NCBI GenBank assembly: GCA_021014325.1
Contig: CM037461.1
Span: forward strand, 6,291,501 to 6,355,500
Length of the DNA: 64,000 nt
Reading direction: 5' to 3'
DNA from: Plazaster borealis
Taxonomy: Eukaryota; Echinodermata; Asteroidea; Forcipulatida; Labidiasteridae
The notes under the pieces were generated by a model that saw nothing but the letters and a program-made list of their open reading frames with translations, made no database searches and was not told the DNA's origin. The stretch's first letter is position 1. Every line of letters begins with the position of its first letter. Shown in pieces: positions 44,970 through 58,299 of this stretch. The translations under genes were made by a program, and so were the position numbers.

Positions 44970-45330
44970 CTTGCATGATGCCATCGTGGACTTATTGAGT
45001 GTCAGTTTTTAATTAAAAAATCGCTACTCCGCCAATTTTTTTTTTTTTTATTTTTTTTTTATTCCAAGTTCCACAACTTCACCCTAGCCAAATAGCATGC
45101 CAGTTGTCGTGTTACCATCGGTTTTGTTTTTGTGTTCAATAAAAAATCCATCAATGACCAGCTCTCCCGGAATGCCCATAGAAATTCTACAGCAGTTGAT
45201 TGACCTCGGGGTTAATATTCACTACTTAGTGAAATGAACCATTATTTTGGTTTCCATATGGCTTCTTCTGTGTGCTTGTACAATGGCTGTAAGCAGTGAC
45301 CTGGTTGTTTAGTTTGATGATTGAGTGAGG
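44970..45330 (+). repeat. CATGATGCCATCG repeat family copy
   Basis: Matches 14495-14743 + 15651-15720 and 49085-49330: tactccgcca, tagccaaatagcatgccag, gctgtaagcagtgacctgg. This uninterrupted copy shows the pre-insertion state of the 14.5 kb copy. Confidence 0.65.
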
Positions 45331-46337
45331 TGGTGTTGCAAGGACAAGTCAGACAATGGAGCTCCATGCATTACACGCTATTATAAAACTGAATGTTGAA
45401 AACAGTTATATAGTGTAAGCGTGTGCATATTTTTATGGTTTCAAGTAAAGTTGTATAAAGTCTTCAAAGTACAAATGTGGGGTCTTCTACACATTATTTT
45501 TGCTTGAATTTGTTTTATTTAGTCCGAAGGGTCTATATCTAATGCTGTGGGCAATTTAAAAGTGATTTTGGTTCCCCACAAGAATGTATTACACGCTAAA
45601 AATCTAACTGTTACTCAATAGGTCCATGATGGTGTCCGAGTGTGAATTTTGTTGATGGTGTCACACAAGGTTAAAAAGTTAGTGTAATGTATCACTTTAT
45701 TGTTGTATGCATTTTTATTATTATGATTAATATTATTATATATATGAATATATATTATTTTCATGTTGGACTCCCTCTACCACATATAGTGCATGGTTTA
45801 CAAATTGAATCCTGAAAACAGCCCATCAGAGTGTTTTAGTTAGTACACTTCTGTCCGGGAAAATCGGACGTTCTGCAAATAATTTGTTTATGTTATAATA
45901 ATATCAGAGTTTTTTGCAAGGGAGGTCTTTTTTATCGAATCCCACACCAATATCGTATTATTGCATGTCGTCACCGGCGAACGAAGTAGCACAGCAGTAG
46001 ATACCATTACAAAGTAACACTCGGAGAAAACGGCATATAAAGTTGAACGCATTTTAAAATCAAGCTTTCCTACAAAATGCCAGGGTATGTTCAACTAGTT
46101 TTCTTACATAGGAGACTTGATGCATTGAACTTGATGTATCAGGTGCTTTTAATGGTTTTCGTCCTAAATTACTCAAACCAATGGTGTACGATCAATTTAA
46201 AGCATTCTGTACACGAACTGCTGTTTAGAATGTATGCTACTAATACCACACGCAAAAACCGATAAAGTGTGCTGATTTTAGGGCTGATATTATAATTAAG
46301 GCCCAGCAACATTTCGTTATTGGATAGAATTTGGTAA

Positions 46338-46719
46338 TTAAAGGGAGGGTATACCTTTTATTTAATCACTCCAAAAAATGAATGACCATAAAACACGACT
46401 TGGTAAGAAGCACTGCAGCTGTTGACAATGCATACAATTTTTAAAAACAATTCCGTCAAAGGGATGTGGTTTTAGATAGAGGAATTCAAAAACGGTTCAA
46501 TCTGAGGAACGTTTCTGCATGAAACGTTTCTCAGATTGTGTATTCCAGATACGGATTTTTCTTCCTGTGTGGATATTACCGCTCCAGATTTTCGGCAATA
46601 TCAAACGCTACCACCTTTTGAAATGGAATTTTCACAGGTTAGTTTTATTGTATATATCCACATTGATGATTAAAACAATTGAACGGTTCAAAAAAACCAC
46701 AGGTATACTTTTCCTTTAA
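46338..46719 (-). mobile_element. MITE-2 copy, reversed
   Basis: From TTAAAGGGAGGGTATACC to GGTATACTTTTCCTTTAA, with the MITE-2 interior reversed (gctccagattttcggcaata, gctaccaccttttgaaat). Confidence 0.7.
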
Positions 46720-47034
46720 CAGCAACACGAAAACGCCATCCGAGGGTGCCTATAGAGTCAGCGACAGAAAGACGCACTAGTATAATTTGACGTAACTGAT
46801 AGACTGGCAAAAAATACAGACAATTGACAGCTTGCACCATTTGACTCTACAACTTGACGGACGGTTGCTAGTTTAAAAAGGGTAAAAGGAAAACCACACG
46901 ACTCCGAGGCATATTTGTATAGATCATTATATTATACTTTTAAAACATCTTTCAAACCATATTCATTTCATAAACAAAGCTTTTTATAGCCCCAAAATGC
47001 CCAAATCCAAAGGCAACGTTTCCCTTTCAGATAA

Positions 47035-47567
47035 ACTAGTTATCAACCTCGTCCCCATGGTTTACTTTATTTCCAACCATGTTTACAAAAGTAAACCTAG
47101 GGAGGGAAAATCCTTACTTGGACCCTGATTGGACAACGACTAGTGTACAAAAGTCTAATGTAAACATGTTAATTAAGTTGTACTTATTCAGTATTCACCA
47201 TATTCACAGCGGTCGACAGTGACTAACTACATGTAAAAAGAACTAAGTGCACTCTACCTCCCTGTTGCTACCTAGGTCGCTATCTCAATGTTGATGCTTG
47301 TTACGCTTGTTCTAACACCAAAACCAAATATTTACCTTTGTCAAAACACCCGGCAGGCAAGCAATGCCAATGTACAAACAGGCTACTAAATCTGGTTCCG
47401 GACCACGAGACTATGACGAAGATGTGAATTTCGAAAAGCAGCCAGACTATTCTAATTTGCATACGTATCCAAAAAAATGTGGATATGCAAATTATCCAAT
47501 ATCAGGGTGAGAGAGCGGTCAACCTCGTACTGCTCGACACACCATGGGGACGAGGTTGACTAGTTAT
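47035..47567. mobile_element. MITE with ACTAGTTATCAACCTCGTCC ends
   Basis: Left actagttatcaacctcgtcc ccatgg, right ccatggggacgaggttgact, inverted; 530 bp; no coding capacity. Confidence 0.75.
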
Positions 47568-48120
47568 AGACCTGAACATAGGAATACTCCACAAAGACAG
47601 TTATGAGCGATGTCAAACAGTTGCAAGCCTAACAAAAACATAAAACAACTTTATTTGTCCAATTCAAAAACGTATCACTCTTTATGCAGCTGCAGTGGCG
47701 TGCTTCCTCCGTAAGAAACTGATTGGACCTGACCTCGGAGAGTTTTACAGAGATTACGATAAAACAACTAAGAAACACGGTTATGGAGGAGGGCCATGTT
47801 ACAAAGTTTGATGTCATACATAGCCCCAAAGTGGCATCGGGTACCTTCTAAAATCACAATATACTTTAAAAACGGACAGTTGACCACAGTCCGATGGCAT
47901 CGTGCAGAGTTTTAAACAATAAGTTCCCAACTAGTGGTCGGTAGAGAATTTACCAGAAAGACAACAAGCAGTTTCTTACATCCTCTTCCGGTATCCTCTT
48001 CAAATGTACTTCAAATGCTATGCTCTTCAAGTTACCGGTACTAGTTTAACATCAAAAACTTAAACGCATCATTTCATATAGTCAATCAGAGCTGTTTTAA
48101 ACTCAAGCTATCATTACTCT

Positions 48121-48535
48121 AATAATAATAATAGTGGCTTCTTATATAGCGCACATATCCGGCACTCAGTGATGCTCAAGGCGCTTGTAACGTTCATTAT
48201 TTTCCTGCAAGGAGCTACGTTTATGAGGTATGAGACGAAGTCCTTTTACATAGCACCATGTAATAGTTTACAAGGTGCTGTGGCGCAATATACTGCCGAT
48301 CAAACCAGGAACACCGGGGCGAACCCCTTCTCTTTACGAAGAGTGCACTGGGTTCTTTTACGTGCATTACACAACACACGGGACCAACGGCTTAACGTCC
48401 CATACGAAGGACGAAGCATGTGGTTAAGTGTCTTGCTTAAGGACACAAGTGTCACGACTGGGATTCGAACCCACACTCTGCTGATCAGAAACACCAGAGC
48501 TTGAGTTCGGTGTTCTTATCCGCTCGGCCACGACT
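48121..48535 (-). mobile_element. tRNA-Leu SINE, subtype B, full length, reversed
   Basis: Reversed box B (gggattcgaacccac) and box A (ccgctcggcca), body and an (AAT)n start at 48121-48132. Near-identical to 25571-25995. Confidence 0.85.
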
Positions 48536-49084
48536 CTATCTGAAATCAAACCAAACTTGGTACTTTACCTCAAATTAACCAAAGACCCAAACTCTTGTGT
48601 ACAAATTGTTCCATAACTTTATATTTTACTTCCAACTTAACCCATACTTTTTACATAAGATCTAAACCGTTTCACTGGGATACTGACCCTTAAAACCTAA
48701 CTATCCAACCCTCTTATAAAGTGTAACAATTCCAGCCATCTGTTTAGTTGATGTATTACAGGCAGTCAGAGCAGCTCTGTGGTTTCAAGCAACCCCGTAC
48801 CCCCACCCCACCCCACCCCTACCAATACCTCCGATTAAAGGTTACGGTAACCGGAGTAAGGACTTGCTCATTTTTAGTAGATGACGCTCAGCACATGGTA
48901 AACAAAAAAACAGTACACTTGGAGGAGGAAATTGAAACATGTACATGACCTTGCAGGAGGCCGGTAATTTCCATACAATCGGTGCGGGTTATTCACTAAC
49001 TAGACCTTGGACTTTGAGAAATAACGTGGTTGACGAACGGACAGACAGACAACAATAGTGTATCTTTATGAAGTCGTTTGTTTC

Positions 49085-49330
49085 TCTATTTTAATTTTGC
49101 ATGATGCCATCGCTTACTTATTGAGTGTTAGTTTTTAATTAAAAAGTCGGTACTCCGCCAATGGTTTTTTGGGTGTGTTTTTTCAAAAAAGTTCCACATT
49201 TACACCTAGCCAAACAGCATGCCAATTGTCTTGTTACCACTGGGTTTGTTTTCTGTTCACTAAAAAAATCCACAAATGACCGGAATTCCCATAGGAATTG
49301 TACAGCAATTACTCAGCATTTGTACTAATA
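49085..49330 (+). repeat. CATGATGCCATCG repeat family copy
   Basis: tactccgccaatgg, cacctagccaaacagcatgcc, cacaaatgaccgg. Third clear member of the family. Confidence 0.6.
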
Positions 49331-51450
49331 TGGTCAAGTGGTATAAACTCTACAAAGAAACACATATGGGCTCATCTTAAGATAAATTTTGCTTGAATTT
49401 ATATATGTAGTCAAAAGGGTCTTTAAATAATGCTTTGGGCGAATTAAAAGTGATTTGGTTCTCAACAAAAATGTATTACACGCTAAAATCTAACTGTTAC
49501 TCAATGAGTCAACGATGGTGTCCGAGTGTGGTTTGTTTTGATGGTGTCACGCAGGGTGTTTTAAGCAAGGAAGTTTTAGACTAACCGTCCATTACCCGAA
49601 AAGCGCAGACAATTGAAAAGTTGTTTGATTTGTTTTCTTCATCTGCGGGGAATAGGAATAACATACTTGGTGTGGTAAATGTTTTTGCTTTATGTATAGA
49701 TTTTCATTAATGCTTGAGTTTGCTGATAATATTGCGCACATTTTGTTTGGCATGTTTTTGATTATCATTGGGAAGGTCGTGTTATTTGAACATTGGACAG
49801 GTTTCAAAATGTTGTAACTTTATAAAGACGTGTACGGATGCTAATAAATATTCATAAACTTGTTTGAATAATTAATATACAAAGTTTTACGAGTAAAGAG
49901 TAAATCCTTTGTTAACCACAACTCAGTATCCCCTACCTTTAACGCATTTGTAAAAACAAAAACAAAAATATACATATATGTATATATATATATATATATA
50001 TCTTTACAAAGAGTCACTTGAAACATAAAGAGCAACAAAGGACCATCAGAACGAAACAATTAATTTTGTGTCTCTTATTAATGTCTGCTTTTGTTTCGTG
50101 TAGATAAACTATACAATTGAACAGCCCTTGCACAAATTTACTGTAAGCTGATAAAGAAACATAAAGTTACTGTTAGACTGAAAATGAAAACACACACTCA
50201 AAGGTTAGGTCTTACTTTGGGAATGACCCCGCAAAAACGTATGTGTGGTTTTTTATCTGAAAACCTAAAGCCTACTTGTATTGAAGATGCTATTGGTAGT
50301 AAGCATCCTATGCAAACATTTTGTCTGAAAAGCCCCCGTTGGTTAGAAATCAATAAAGACATTTGAATCTGAAAAAAGATACATGCATGCATCTTTTCTC
50401 AAATTTACGAGGGTTGGTGTCCATTGGCGAGTGTTGCAGCCAGAGATGCAGTTGGTAGTCCTAAACCTGTTGTCACCTCGGTAAAGGTTGACGGATTCGA
50501 CGTTCTTGTGAAAATACCCTGACAGTTTTTGTCCTGCTTTCTCAACTAGTAGACACTGTATTCAGCTGAAACTTTCACAGGTGAATTTTATTGTAGCTTC
50601 CTTGATAATGCTGTTTATAAATTCAGCATTACATTGACAAAACCAAACGATAGTACGACCTCTAACATTGGGCAGCACAGGACAAAAATATATTGTCAGA
50701 TCACGGGGAATCACAACATAGTGCGCCAACAAGAATTTACCCATTGAGGCCATTTTAAAAATTAGCTGTCGACAGCTAGGGCCCTTTTGAAACCATAGCC
50801 CGGTCTTGGTCTCGGGCCCCAATAGTTATTTGGAAAATGCACGCTTTCCTTACAGGGCTACAAATGGGTGGTCAGAGCAAAAGCCGGGGCCCCAAGCCGA
50901 AACCGTGGTGATTGGCCATTGGTAGTTATCAATATTCATGACCATATGTCACACACAACACATCGTTCAACATGTCCAAAATCAAAGTTTGTAAACATCC
51001 ATCACGCTGTTTGGCTGTTGATCACACATAGCCCAAAAGCAAAGATTATAAGATGGAGTCATTATTATACACAAACTGAGGGCGCTCTTTCCATTTCTGA
51101 AACCCAACTGTTCCCACCTTTATTAAAAGCATATCGTTTTTGTATTGGTGATTCTTGTTAGCTTACTTTAGGTACCTGCTCGTACAATTCTAGGCATTTG
51201 AGTTGACCTTTTAACACGTAAAAATGAAGAAGTATTTAGGCTGTTGTATGCAGTTTTATGTTGCCCCCGCACCATCATGATTGGTAGAACAAATTTGTAT
51301 TTAAAAAAAAATGTTTTGCTTGTTTTTGTTTCAAATTGAAAAGTGTACAATTTATAATTTTGTCCCTTCTTACATAACAATGGTTATGTTTATCTCTATT
51401 AAAAAGTATTATTGTTTACATTTAAAAAAAAATCATTGGTGCCAAAAGTA
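49331..51450. other. Intergenic DNA, little recognised
   Basis: A (TA)n tract at about 49972-50001 and a gtcacctcggtaaagg motif at 50475 (shared with 9471-9882 and 14110). No supported gene. Confidence 0.4.
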
Positions 51451-52400
51451 TTAAAGGCACCTGGCAGTGGTATTTTGTCAAAATAAAGCTTTTGTCGTTT
51501 TAATAGATACATTTTTATGAGTGGAATGTGAACAAACAATTAACTAAGGTTAAAATATTGTGTTTTTATTTTAATTACAAATTTAAAAATAGGCCTCCGT
51601 TTACATGGCACTGTTCGTGACGTCAATCGAGGCGCGGGATATTGGAAGAGAAAATGTGTAGTCTGGCCCTGTACATTACGTCTGGGTACCTGATCAGTAA
51701 GATGCTTTTTCGTATTCGGACGTCACCCAATGCAATCCTAGGACAGTGTGCAGTCGACGTTTATACGAGGTTTTTCACCGGTCCCGAACTGTCCATGCGC
51801 GTTTCTATGTCTTAAAAAACGGAAGATACGAGCACGATCATAATGAGAACACGGATAATACGAGGTAATTTAGCGGCCCCGTGATGACAAATCGGATCGG
51901 CGCGCCGCGGCGCGGCATACAGCTCAAGTCGATCCGAACACCAGAAACATGTTCACTGCAGCGCTGAAAACGATTTCGGACCGGACCACTTTGCCCTCGT
52001 TAGCCTGACTTTCGATGCCCGTAACTGCCTATATTTGGGATCTGCAGGAAACAAATGCTAACTGACCCCATCTTTAATCGTTTTGCTGCATCCAGCAGCA
52101 ATACACCTTGTCGGCATTGCCGGAAAATGCACGAAAAATCTTTTTTTTGGGATAACCAAACGAAACGTACAAGCTCACTACTTGCACGTAAATGCAGGCA
52201 AGTTCGAGGGGGGTCGATGTTCGATCGCGGCGAAGTCTGCCTCGATTGACGTCACAAAAAGGGATGGGCGGAGTCACACTCAAACAACTTTATCAATTTG
52301 TTTAACATATAAATTGTGACAAACAATTACTCAAAAAATTGTTTTATTGTTAATATACATATACTCTTCTTCTACTAAACTTATTTCCAGGTGACTTTAA
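51451..52400. mobile_element. 0.95 kb TTAA-type element enclosing a decayed THAP domain
   Basis: Ends TTAAAGGCACCTGG and CCAGGTGACTTTAA, inverted with one mismatch. GC content and CpG rise sharply inside. The interior holds a THAP-like reading on the minus strand (see 51770-52117), so the element looks like a non-autonomous vehicle with captured gene DNA. Confidence 0.7.
51770..52117 (-). pseudogene. Degenerate THAP zinc-finger domain
   Basis: From ATG at 52117 the minus strand reads MPTRCIAAGCSKTIKDGVS, a stop, HLFPADPKYRQL, then RLTRAKWSGPKSFSAL, a second stop, and a CF-CSDRLELYAA region. This matches the THAP pattern: C-x4-C, a hydrophobic HxFP, a tryptophan, and a late CxxH-like site which is damaged. 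At least two in-frame stops make it non-functional as is. THAP domains bind DNA and occur both in host factors and P-like transposases. Confidence 0.65.
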
Positions 52401-54541
52401 TTAAAGCGGGACTTATTTTTGTTATGTATTTTTTTTTCAACCAGATCGCAGTGAATCTTCTCACATCAGAGACAAGGACTCGGAGCCTACTGAAAAGAAA
52501 GTTTAATGGCTCCGGTCAAGTTCTTCTTTGAAAAAAAAGGAACCTTATCATCTACTCCTAATCCAAGGCAACGTGTCTCCCTTTTAGTTTTCAACGTGAC
52601 ATAACATTGGTATATGTTCATGTAGTTAGTCCCATAGGCTCTATTTCAGCCAGTCAAGCACAAGTATCAGTTATGATCAAGATGTCCTTTTTTGCATGCA
52701 TATTACATTAGTCAACAATAACACGTTTTTCTTCGACAATTTTTCTCTGTCTAAACGGCAAGAAATCACATCAAAATCGGACCAACCTTTGGAGAGAATG
52801 TCCCAGAAGTGTTGCTGTGGACGCACTGCGATGTTCCATTTTTCGCTGGGAATTTACACTTCCAAAAAAGTAGTATTTCAGGCCAAATACTAACCAAAAT
52901 ATACACGAAACGTACCGAAATATGGCTGACTGAAGCATGCAATAAAGCAAAGGATTGTGGGATACATTTCTGGTCTAAAAATAGTCTAAAGGGGATTCCC
53001 CCATGACGCATAATTAGGGCTTAATACGATACGGATTATCACGTAGCTCGGCGTTTGTAGCGGTTTTTTTTTAATACGGATTATCACGTAGCTCGGCAGA
53101 TATGGGATAATGTTGCATTTACATTTCAATTCTTATTACTATTGGGGGCCAAATTACGTAATACTTTATCCAGTGACAAGAGCACTACTACAGTATATAG
53201 TAGGTTTGGAAATCTTACTACACCCAGGAGAATAGCTATATAAACCAATGGAGGTCTCATGCACCACTTACTTGGTAATTGTAGGGGAATACAGCTGTTT
53301 CTCAATCGTCTTTCATGATGCCTATAATAAGCCCAACACACTTAGATCTTTATTGGCAAAGAAAATGTGTAGTAACCCTGCTCCACGTCCCCTACCTTCA
53401 GGAAACACCACGCCCCGCCCCCAACCCCCCCCCCCCAACATGTGGATGTAGTGTACTCTCTACCCTTATAAAAAACCCTCACCTGTCAAACAGGTCTCAC
53501 ACAGGCTTCCTCTGATAGCTACAAGCTGCTCTGGATAAGGATGATTGATGATTGTTATCAAACAAGGCTGGCAATCCACTTGTGTGGGATTTGCCAAGAT
53601 TTATGTGTACAAACCAATGGCAGCCCTGCCGACCACAGGATTTGTAATGAGATTTCCAAGGTGAATGAACTAACCCTGTACAAATAGCAACTGCCATATG
53701 TTTCTGCATGGTATGATGGTGGACTGCCAAAAAGATTGAGTTTTTAAAAATTTCCCTGGCGGAATTAAGTGAAACAAAAAATCAAAAAATTGAAAAAAAT
53801 ACACTACAGAGTGGTGCACAGCTCGGTTTCTTGAGGGTTTTTAATGAGCATTCCTTTGTCTTGATGCACATAAATCATGGCAATTTCGACATGATATCAT
53901 GTTTCTTTTTGTAAGTTATGAATGTGTTATCCATACAGGGGACTGTTTTTAAACTCTTACAGAGCTGTGGTGTGAACAAAATTGAATGCACAAAGGAATG
54001 TTTTTTTTTGTTACAGATGATAACATTTGTAGGACATACTTCCTCTAAATAAAATGATTTCTAGGGAGAGGAAAATTCAAGTACAAAACACATAATTTAA
54101 TTAATTATGCATTTATATTTTTGATTATGCAAGTTGAATTTGACAGTCAATAAATTCAAAGAAGGACATAATCTGAGTTTGTCACTTTTTCTTAGGGCTG
54201 TTTTGACGTTTTCACTTCCAAAAGTGATATAAACATACAAATTTTTAGAAATGTTGTTAGCATACATTATCTTTAAAGTTATAAAGGGCTTCACATCATA
54301 ATATGAATTGTTGGGGGTCTAACTGTACCTAGCTGGAAAAAGCCTATTTTTTGTTGGCCAATTGAGGGCGCTGTTTTTCTTATGTTTTTCTTTATGTTGG
54401 AAAATGTGACATTTTGTCCATGAATTACACATTAATGTGCAACATTTCGTCGCTCGTACCACGAACCGACCAAACTGACAAAAAACCAGAAAACAACTAC
54501 TATACAGGGCACCACAAGAAAACTAATTGGGCATGGACCAG
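52401..54541. other. Intergenic DNA; no 3' LTR found
   Basis: Searched by eye for the LTR at 59484-60011 and not found. A 25-bp direct repeat (tacggattatcacgtagctc) occurs at about 53031 and 53075. No supported gene. Confidence 0.4.
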
Positions 54542-57500
54542 TTACACCACAAAGTCTTTCATCCAAAACGGAGGACGGGTTATTCTTCCAACTCGAGTTG
54601 GTTTATTACAGAAAGATACATCTTCCTTATTGTTCGTTTGTGTTTCGAAGTCTCCATCGATATGGCCAGTAACGGTGGGGACTTCGTTGTCATTCCAGCT
54701 TGGTAGTTCGACGTTAGCAGAGTTTGATGCAGCATGTTGATCAATGGGCTCATTCAGGATGTGGTCATCTTCACGCAGAGTACATGGTTTCAGTCTATCG
54801 AAGTGCACAACTTGGCGGGTACGGGATACGTTCGGCACTTTGATGAGATAATTCGCATCAGAATATTTCTTGATAATTGTACAAGGGCCCTTCCAGTGAC
54901 TTCTTAGTTTTGGAGAAAGTCCAACGAATCTCTCCGGGCAATAAAGCCAAACGTTGTCACCACTTTTGTAGGGACTCCCATACATCCGTGTATCATAAAG
55001 TTTCTTCTGACGTCGTTGTTCTCCTCCTGCATGTTTCCTCGCCATCTCAAAAGCATCCTCCAACTTGGACTTGACCTCCATCGCGTAGGGTTGGGTTTGC
55101 TGTACTTGTACATCTGGAATTGGTCCTGCAAGTATATCTAGTGGCAAATTAATTTCACGTCCAAAAACTAAACTATTTGGTGTTGCCCCTGTGGTTTCCC
55201 GATTGGATGCCCTATAAGCCATTAAGACAAAAGGCAAATGTTCATCCCAATCACTTTGGTCACTTCTACAATACATACTAAGCATTGTTTCTAAAGTTCT
55301 GTTAAATCGCTCCACGAGCCCGTCTGATTGGGGATGGTAGGCTGTTGTGCGAGTCTTATCAATTTCCAACATCTCACATACTTTGGTGAATAATTTGGAT
55401 TCGAAATTTGTTCCTTGATCACTATGAATTTTGCTAGGTACACCATATCTACAGATGAATTGAGTTACCAACACTTTAGCTACTGTTTCGGCTTGTTGAT
55501 TGGGTAGTGCATAGGCTTCTGACCATCTGGTAAAATAGTCCATAATTACTAGTATGTACTTATTACCGTTTCTACTTTCGGGCAAAGGGCCCATTATGTC
55601 TAAAGCAATGCGTTCGAAAGGAGCACCAGTAGGAGCTAGTTGTAGTGGCGCTCTAAATTTCGTCTTTGGCGCTTTTCGTGCTTGACAAGATTGACAACCG
55701 TTAACCCACACATCTACGGTACGTCGGTAACCGACCCAGTAAAATTTCCTTTGGATTTTGCTAAAGGTTCGTTTCTGGCCGAGATGGCCACCTGTTCGTC
55801 CATCATGGCTCTGTTTAAGTATTTCTTTTTGCATATTCGAAGGGACTACCAATTGATAAACTACTGACCTGTTTCTAGTCTTACATCGACGATACAGTAT
55901 ACCCTCACTTAGTACCAGCTGTTCCCATTGGAACCACAAGGCCCTTGTTTCTCGAGGCAGTCCACTTATTTCTTTACCAGGGGGTCGACTTTTACGACCA
56001 GACTGGAGCCACTGAATAACGGGCAGCAAAATTGCGTCTTCTCGTTGGGCCTTGCGGATGGCAGTGGGTTCAAAACCTGTAACTTAGAAAACTCCACAAC
56101 ATTTTCCATTAGGTATGTTATCAGATTCAGTACATGGGCGCCTAGATAGAGCATCAGCATTTTGGTGCTTGCGTCCTGGGCGGTGCTGAATTTCAAAATC
56201 AAATGTTCCCAGTATTTCAAGCCACCGTGCCATCTGCCCTTCCGCCTGATTGCTGTTTAAAAGCCACCGCAGTGACGCATGGTCGGTGCGTACAATGAAT
56301 TTTCTTCCATACAAATAATGTCGAAAATGTTTAACATAAGTTACAACCGCAAGTAATTATTTACGGGTTACACTGTACTTGCGTTCTGCCTTACTTAGCT
56401 TACGACTTGCGTAACTAACAACATGTTCTTTTTCATCAATTTCTTGTGAGAGAACGGCCCCAATTCCTTCATTGCTGGCATCAGTATCTAGGATGAATGG
56501 TTGGTCAAAATTTGGGTAGCAAAGAACGGGAGATGAAATCAAGTTAGACCGCAATTGATAAAAAGCTTTTTCACAACTCTCGTCCCATACAAATCCGACA
56601 TTCTTTTGTGTCAAACGATGCAAGGGTGCCGCAATGTGGGCAAAATTTTGTACAAATCTTCGATAATACGAACACAGCCCTAAGAAGCTTCTAACCTCTT
56701 TTAAAGTTGTTGGAATAGGCCATTCTCTCACTCGTTGGATTTTGTCTGGGTCTGTCGAAATGCCTTGCTTTGAGACAATGTAACCCAAGTATGACACTTC
56801 AGTTTGACACAATTTACATTTGCTGGCTTTTAATTTCAAACCAGCTTTCTCTAGCGTGTTCAGCACAGTACTAAGTCTTATGAGATGTTCTTCAAAGGTT
56901 TCTGCAAAGATAATAATATCATCAATGTACACAAGACACGTTTTCCAATGAAGGCCCGCAAGAACGCGTTCCATCAAACGCTCAAAAGTAGCAGGCGCAT
57001 TACAAAGCCCAAAAGGCATTACATTGAACTCGTACAGACCTGTACCTGCTGAAAACGCCGTTTTGGGGCGGTCTTCTGGGTGTACTTCTACCTGCCAGTA
57101 TCCGCTAGCTAAATCTAAAGTGCTAAACCAATTTGAACCATATAGAGCATCTAGACTGTCATCTATTCTGGGGAGGGGATATGCATCTTTCTTTGTAATA
57201 CTGTTAAGTTTTCTGTAATCAATACAGAACCGAATTGTGTTATCTTTTTTCTTAACCAATACAACTGGTGACAACCAAGCACTTTCTGAGGGACTTATGA
57301 TATTTTTGTTCAACATAGTCTCTATTTGATTCTGTACTTCAGAGCGCTGGTAGTATGGAACGCGTCTAATTGGTTGACGAATAGGTATTTGATCTTTGGT
57401 GTGAATCTGGTGGTACAACCTATCAGTACGACCAGGATTATCGTTACTGGCAAATACTGTAGCATGGTTTCTAATAACATCACTTAGTTGTTGTTTCTGT

Positions 57501-58276
57501 TGCGCATTGAGTGTTTTATCACCACATTTTAACAGTTCTTCTTCAAGATTGGAATGTATCAATGGCTTGCTACTTTCACTTAAATCTGCCCACTGTGACA
57601 ACTCTTGGGCAGGCTGGAGTAAGGCTACATTTGTATTCTTATACAAAATAATTGGTTCCGATTGCACATTAAGTATCCTTACAGGGACATACTTATTGTT
57701 CGATTGAACTAAGGAACGTGCTACAAGAATGCCTTTGTCTCTAATTATGTTACTGGTGGGTTCAATCATTCCACTACAACAAGTACCCTCTCTTAACTTC
57801 ACTCTACCAGGAACAATAACCTCTTGCCCTGGTTGAACAGTTACATTCTGATCTATACAAATTCTACAACATTGTGAATTATTTTCTTCGCGCACAATAT
57901 CTATTGTAACGCCATCTACTGTCAATTTGCCCTTACTTAAATGGAGGACACTATCGTGACTGTTTAAAAAGTCCATACCAAGAATGCCTGCTTGACTAAT
58001 GTCGGCAACAATTACCTCATGGTTGTTTTTTAACTTTCCCAGCTGTAATGACACCGAAAATTTTCCATGAACATTAAGTGGGGCACCATCAGCAGTAACT
58101 ATTGCAATGTCGCACTTTTCAATTTCTTTTTTCACTTGATCAGGGAACAATTTGACAACCCGTGGATGGAAAACGGTATGTGATGAACCTGTGTCGATTA
58201 ACATTTTAACTGCGACACCATACATATTACTGAATGCAAACATACTATTTGCTTGGGTCTTTGAAGGAAGTTGCAC
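54542..58276 (-). pseudogene. Gypsy-type retrotransposon pol (protease-RT-RNaseH-integrase), two in-frame stops
   Basis: One frame runs through 58276-54542, broken by TAA codons at 56357-56359 (inside RNase H) and 56084-56086 (between RNase H and integrase). In order: aspartic protease with LIDTGSS; RT with FSTLDLASGYWQVEV and the YIDD box; RNase H with LDTDAS and VRTDHASLRW; integrase with an HHCC finger (H...GGHLG, CQSC) and D-D-E residues in ALDIMGP, HSDQGTNFES and GLVERFNRT; then a GPCTIIK-type GPY/F end. It lies one frame back from gag, suggesting a -1 shift. With two stops it is unlikely to be active. Confidence 0.9.
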
Positions 58277-58299
58277 GTCGACCCCATGTACAACTTGAC

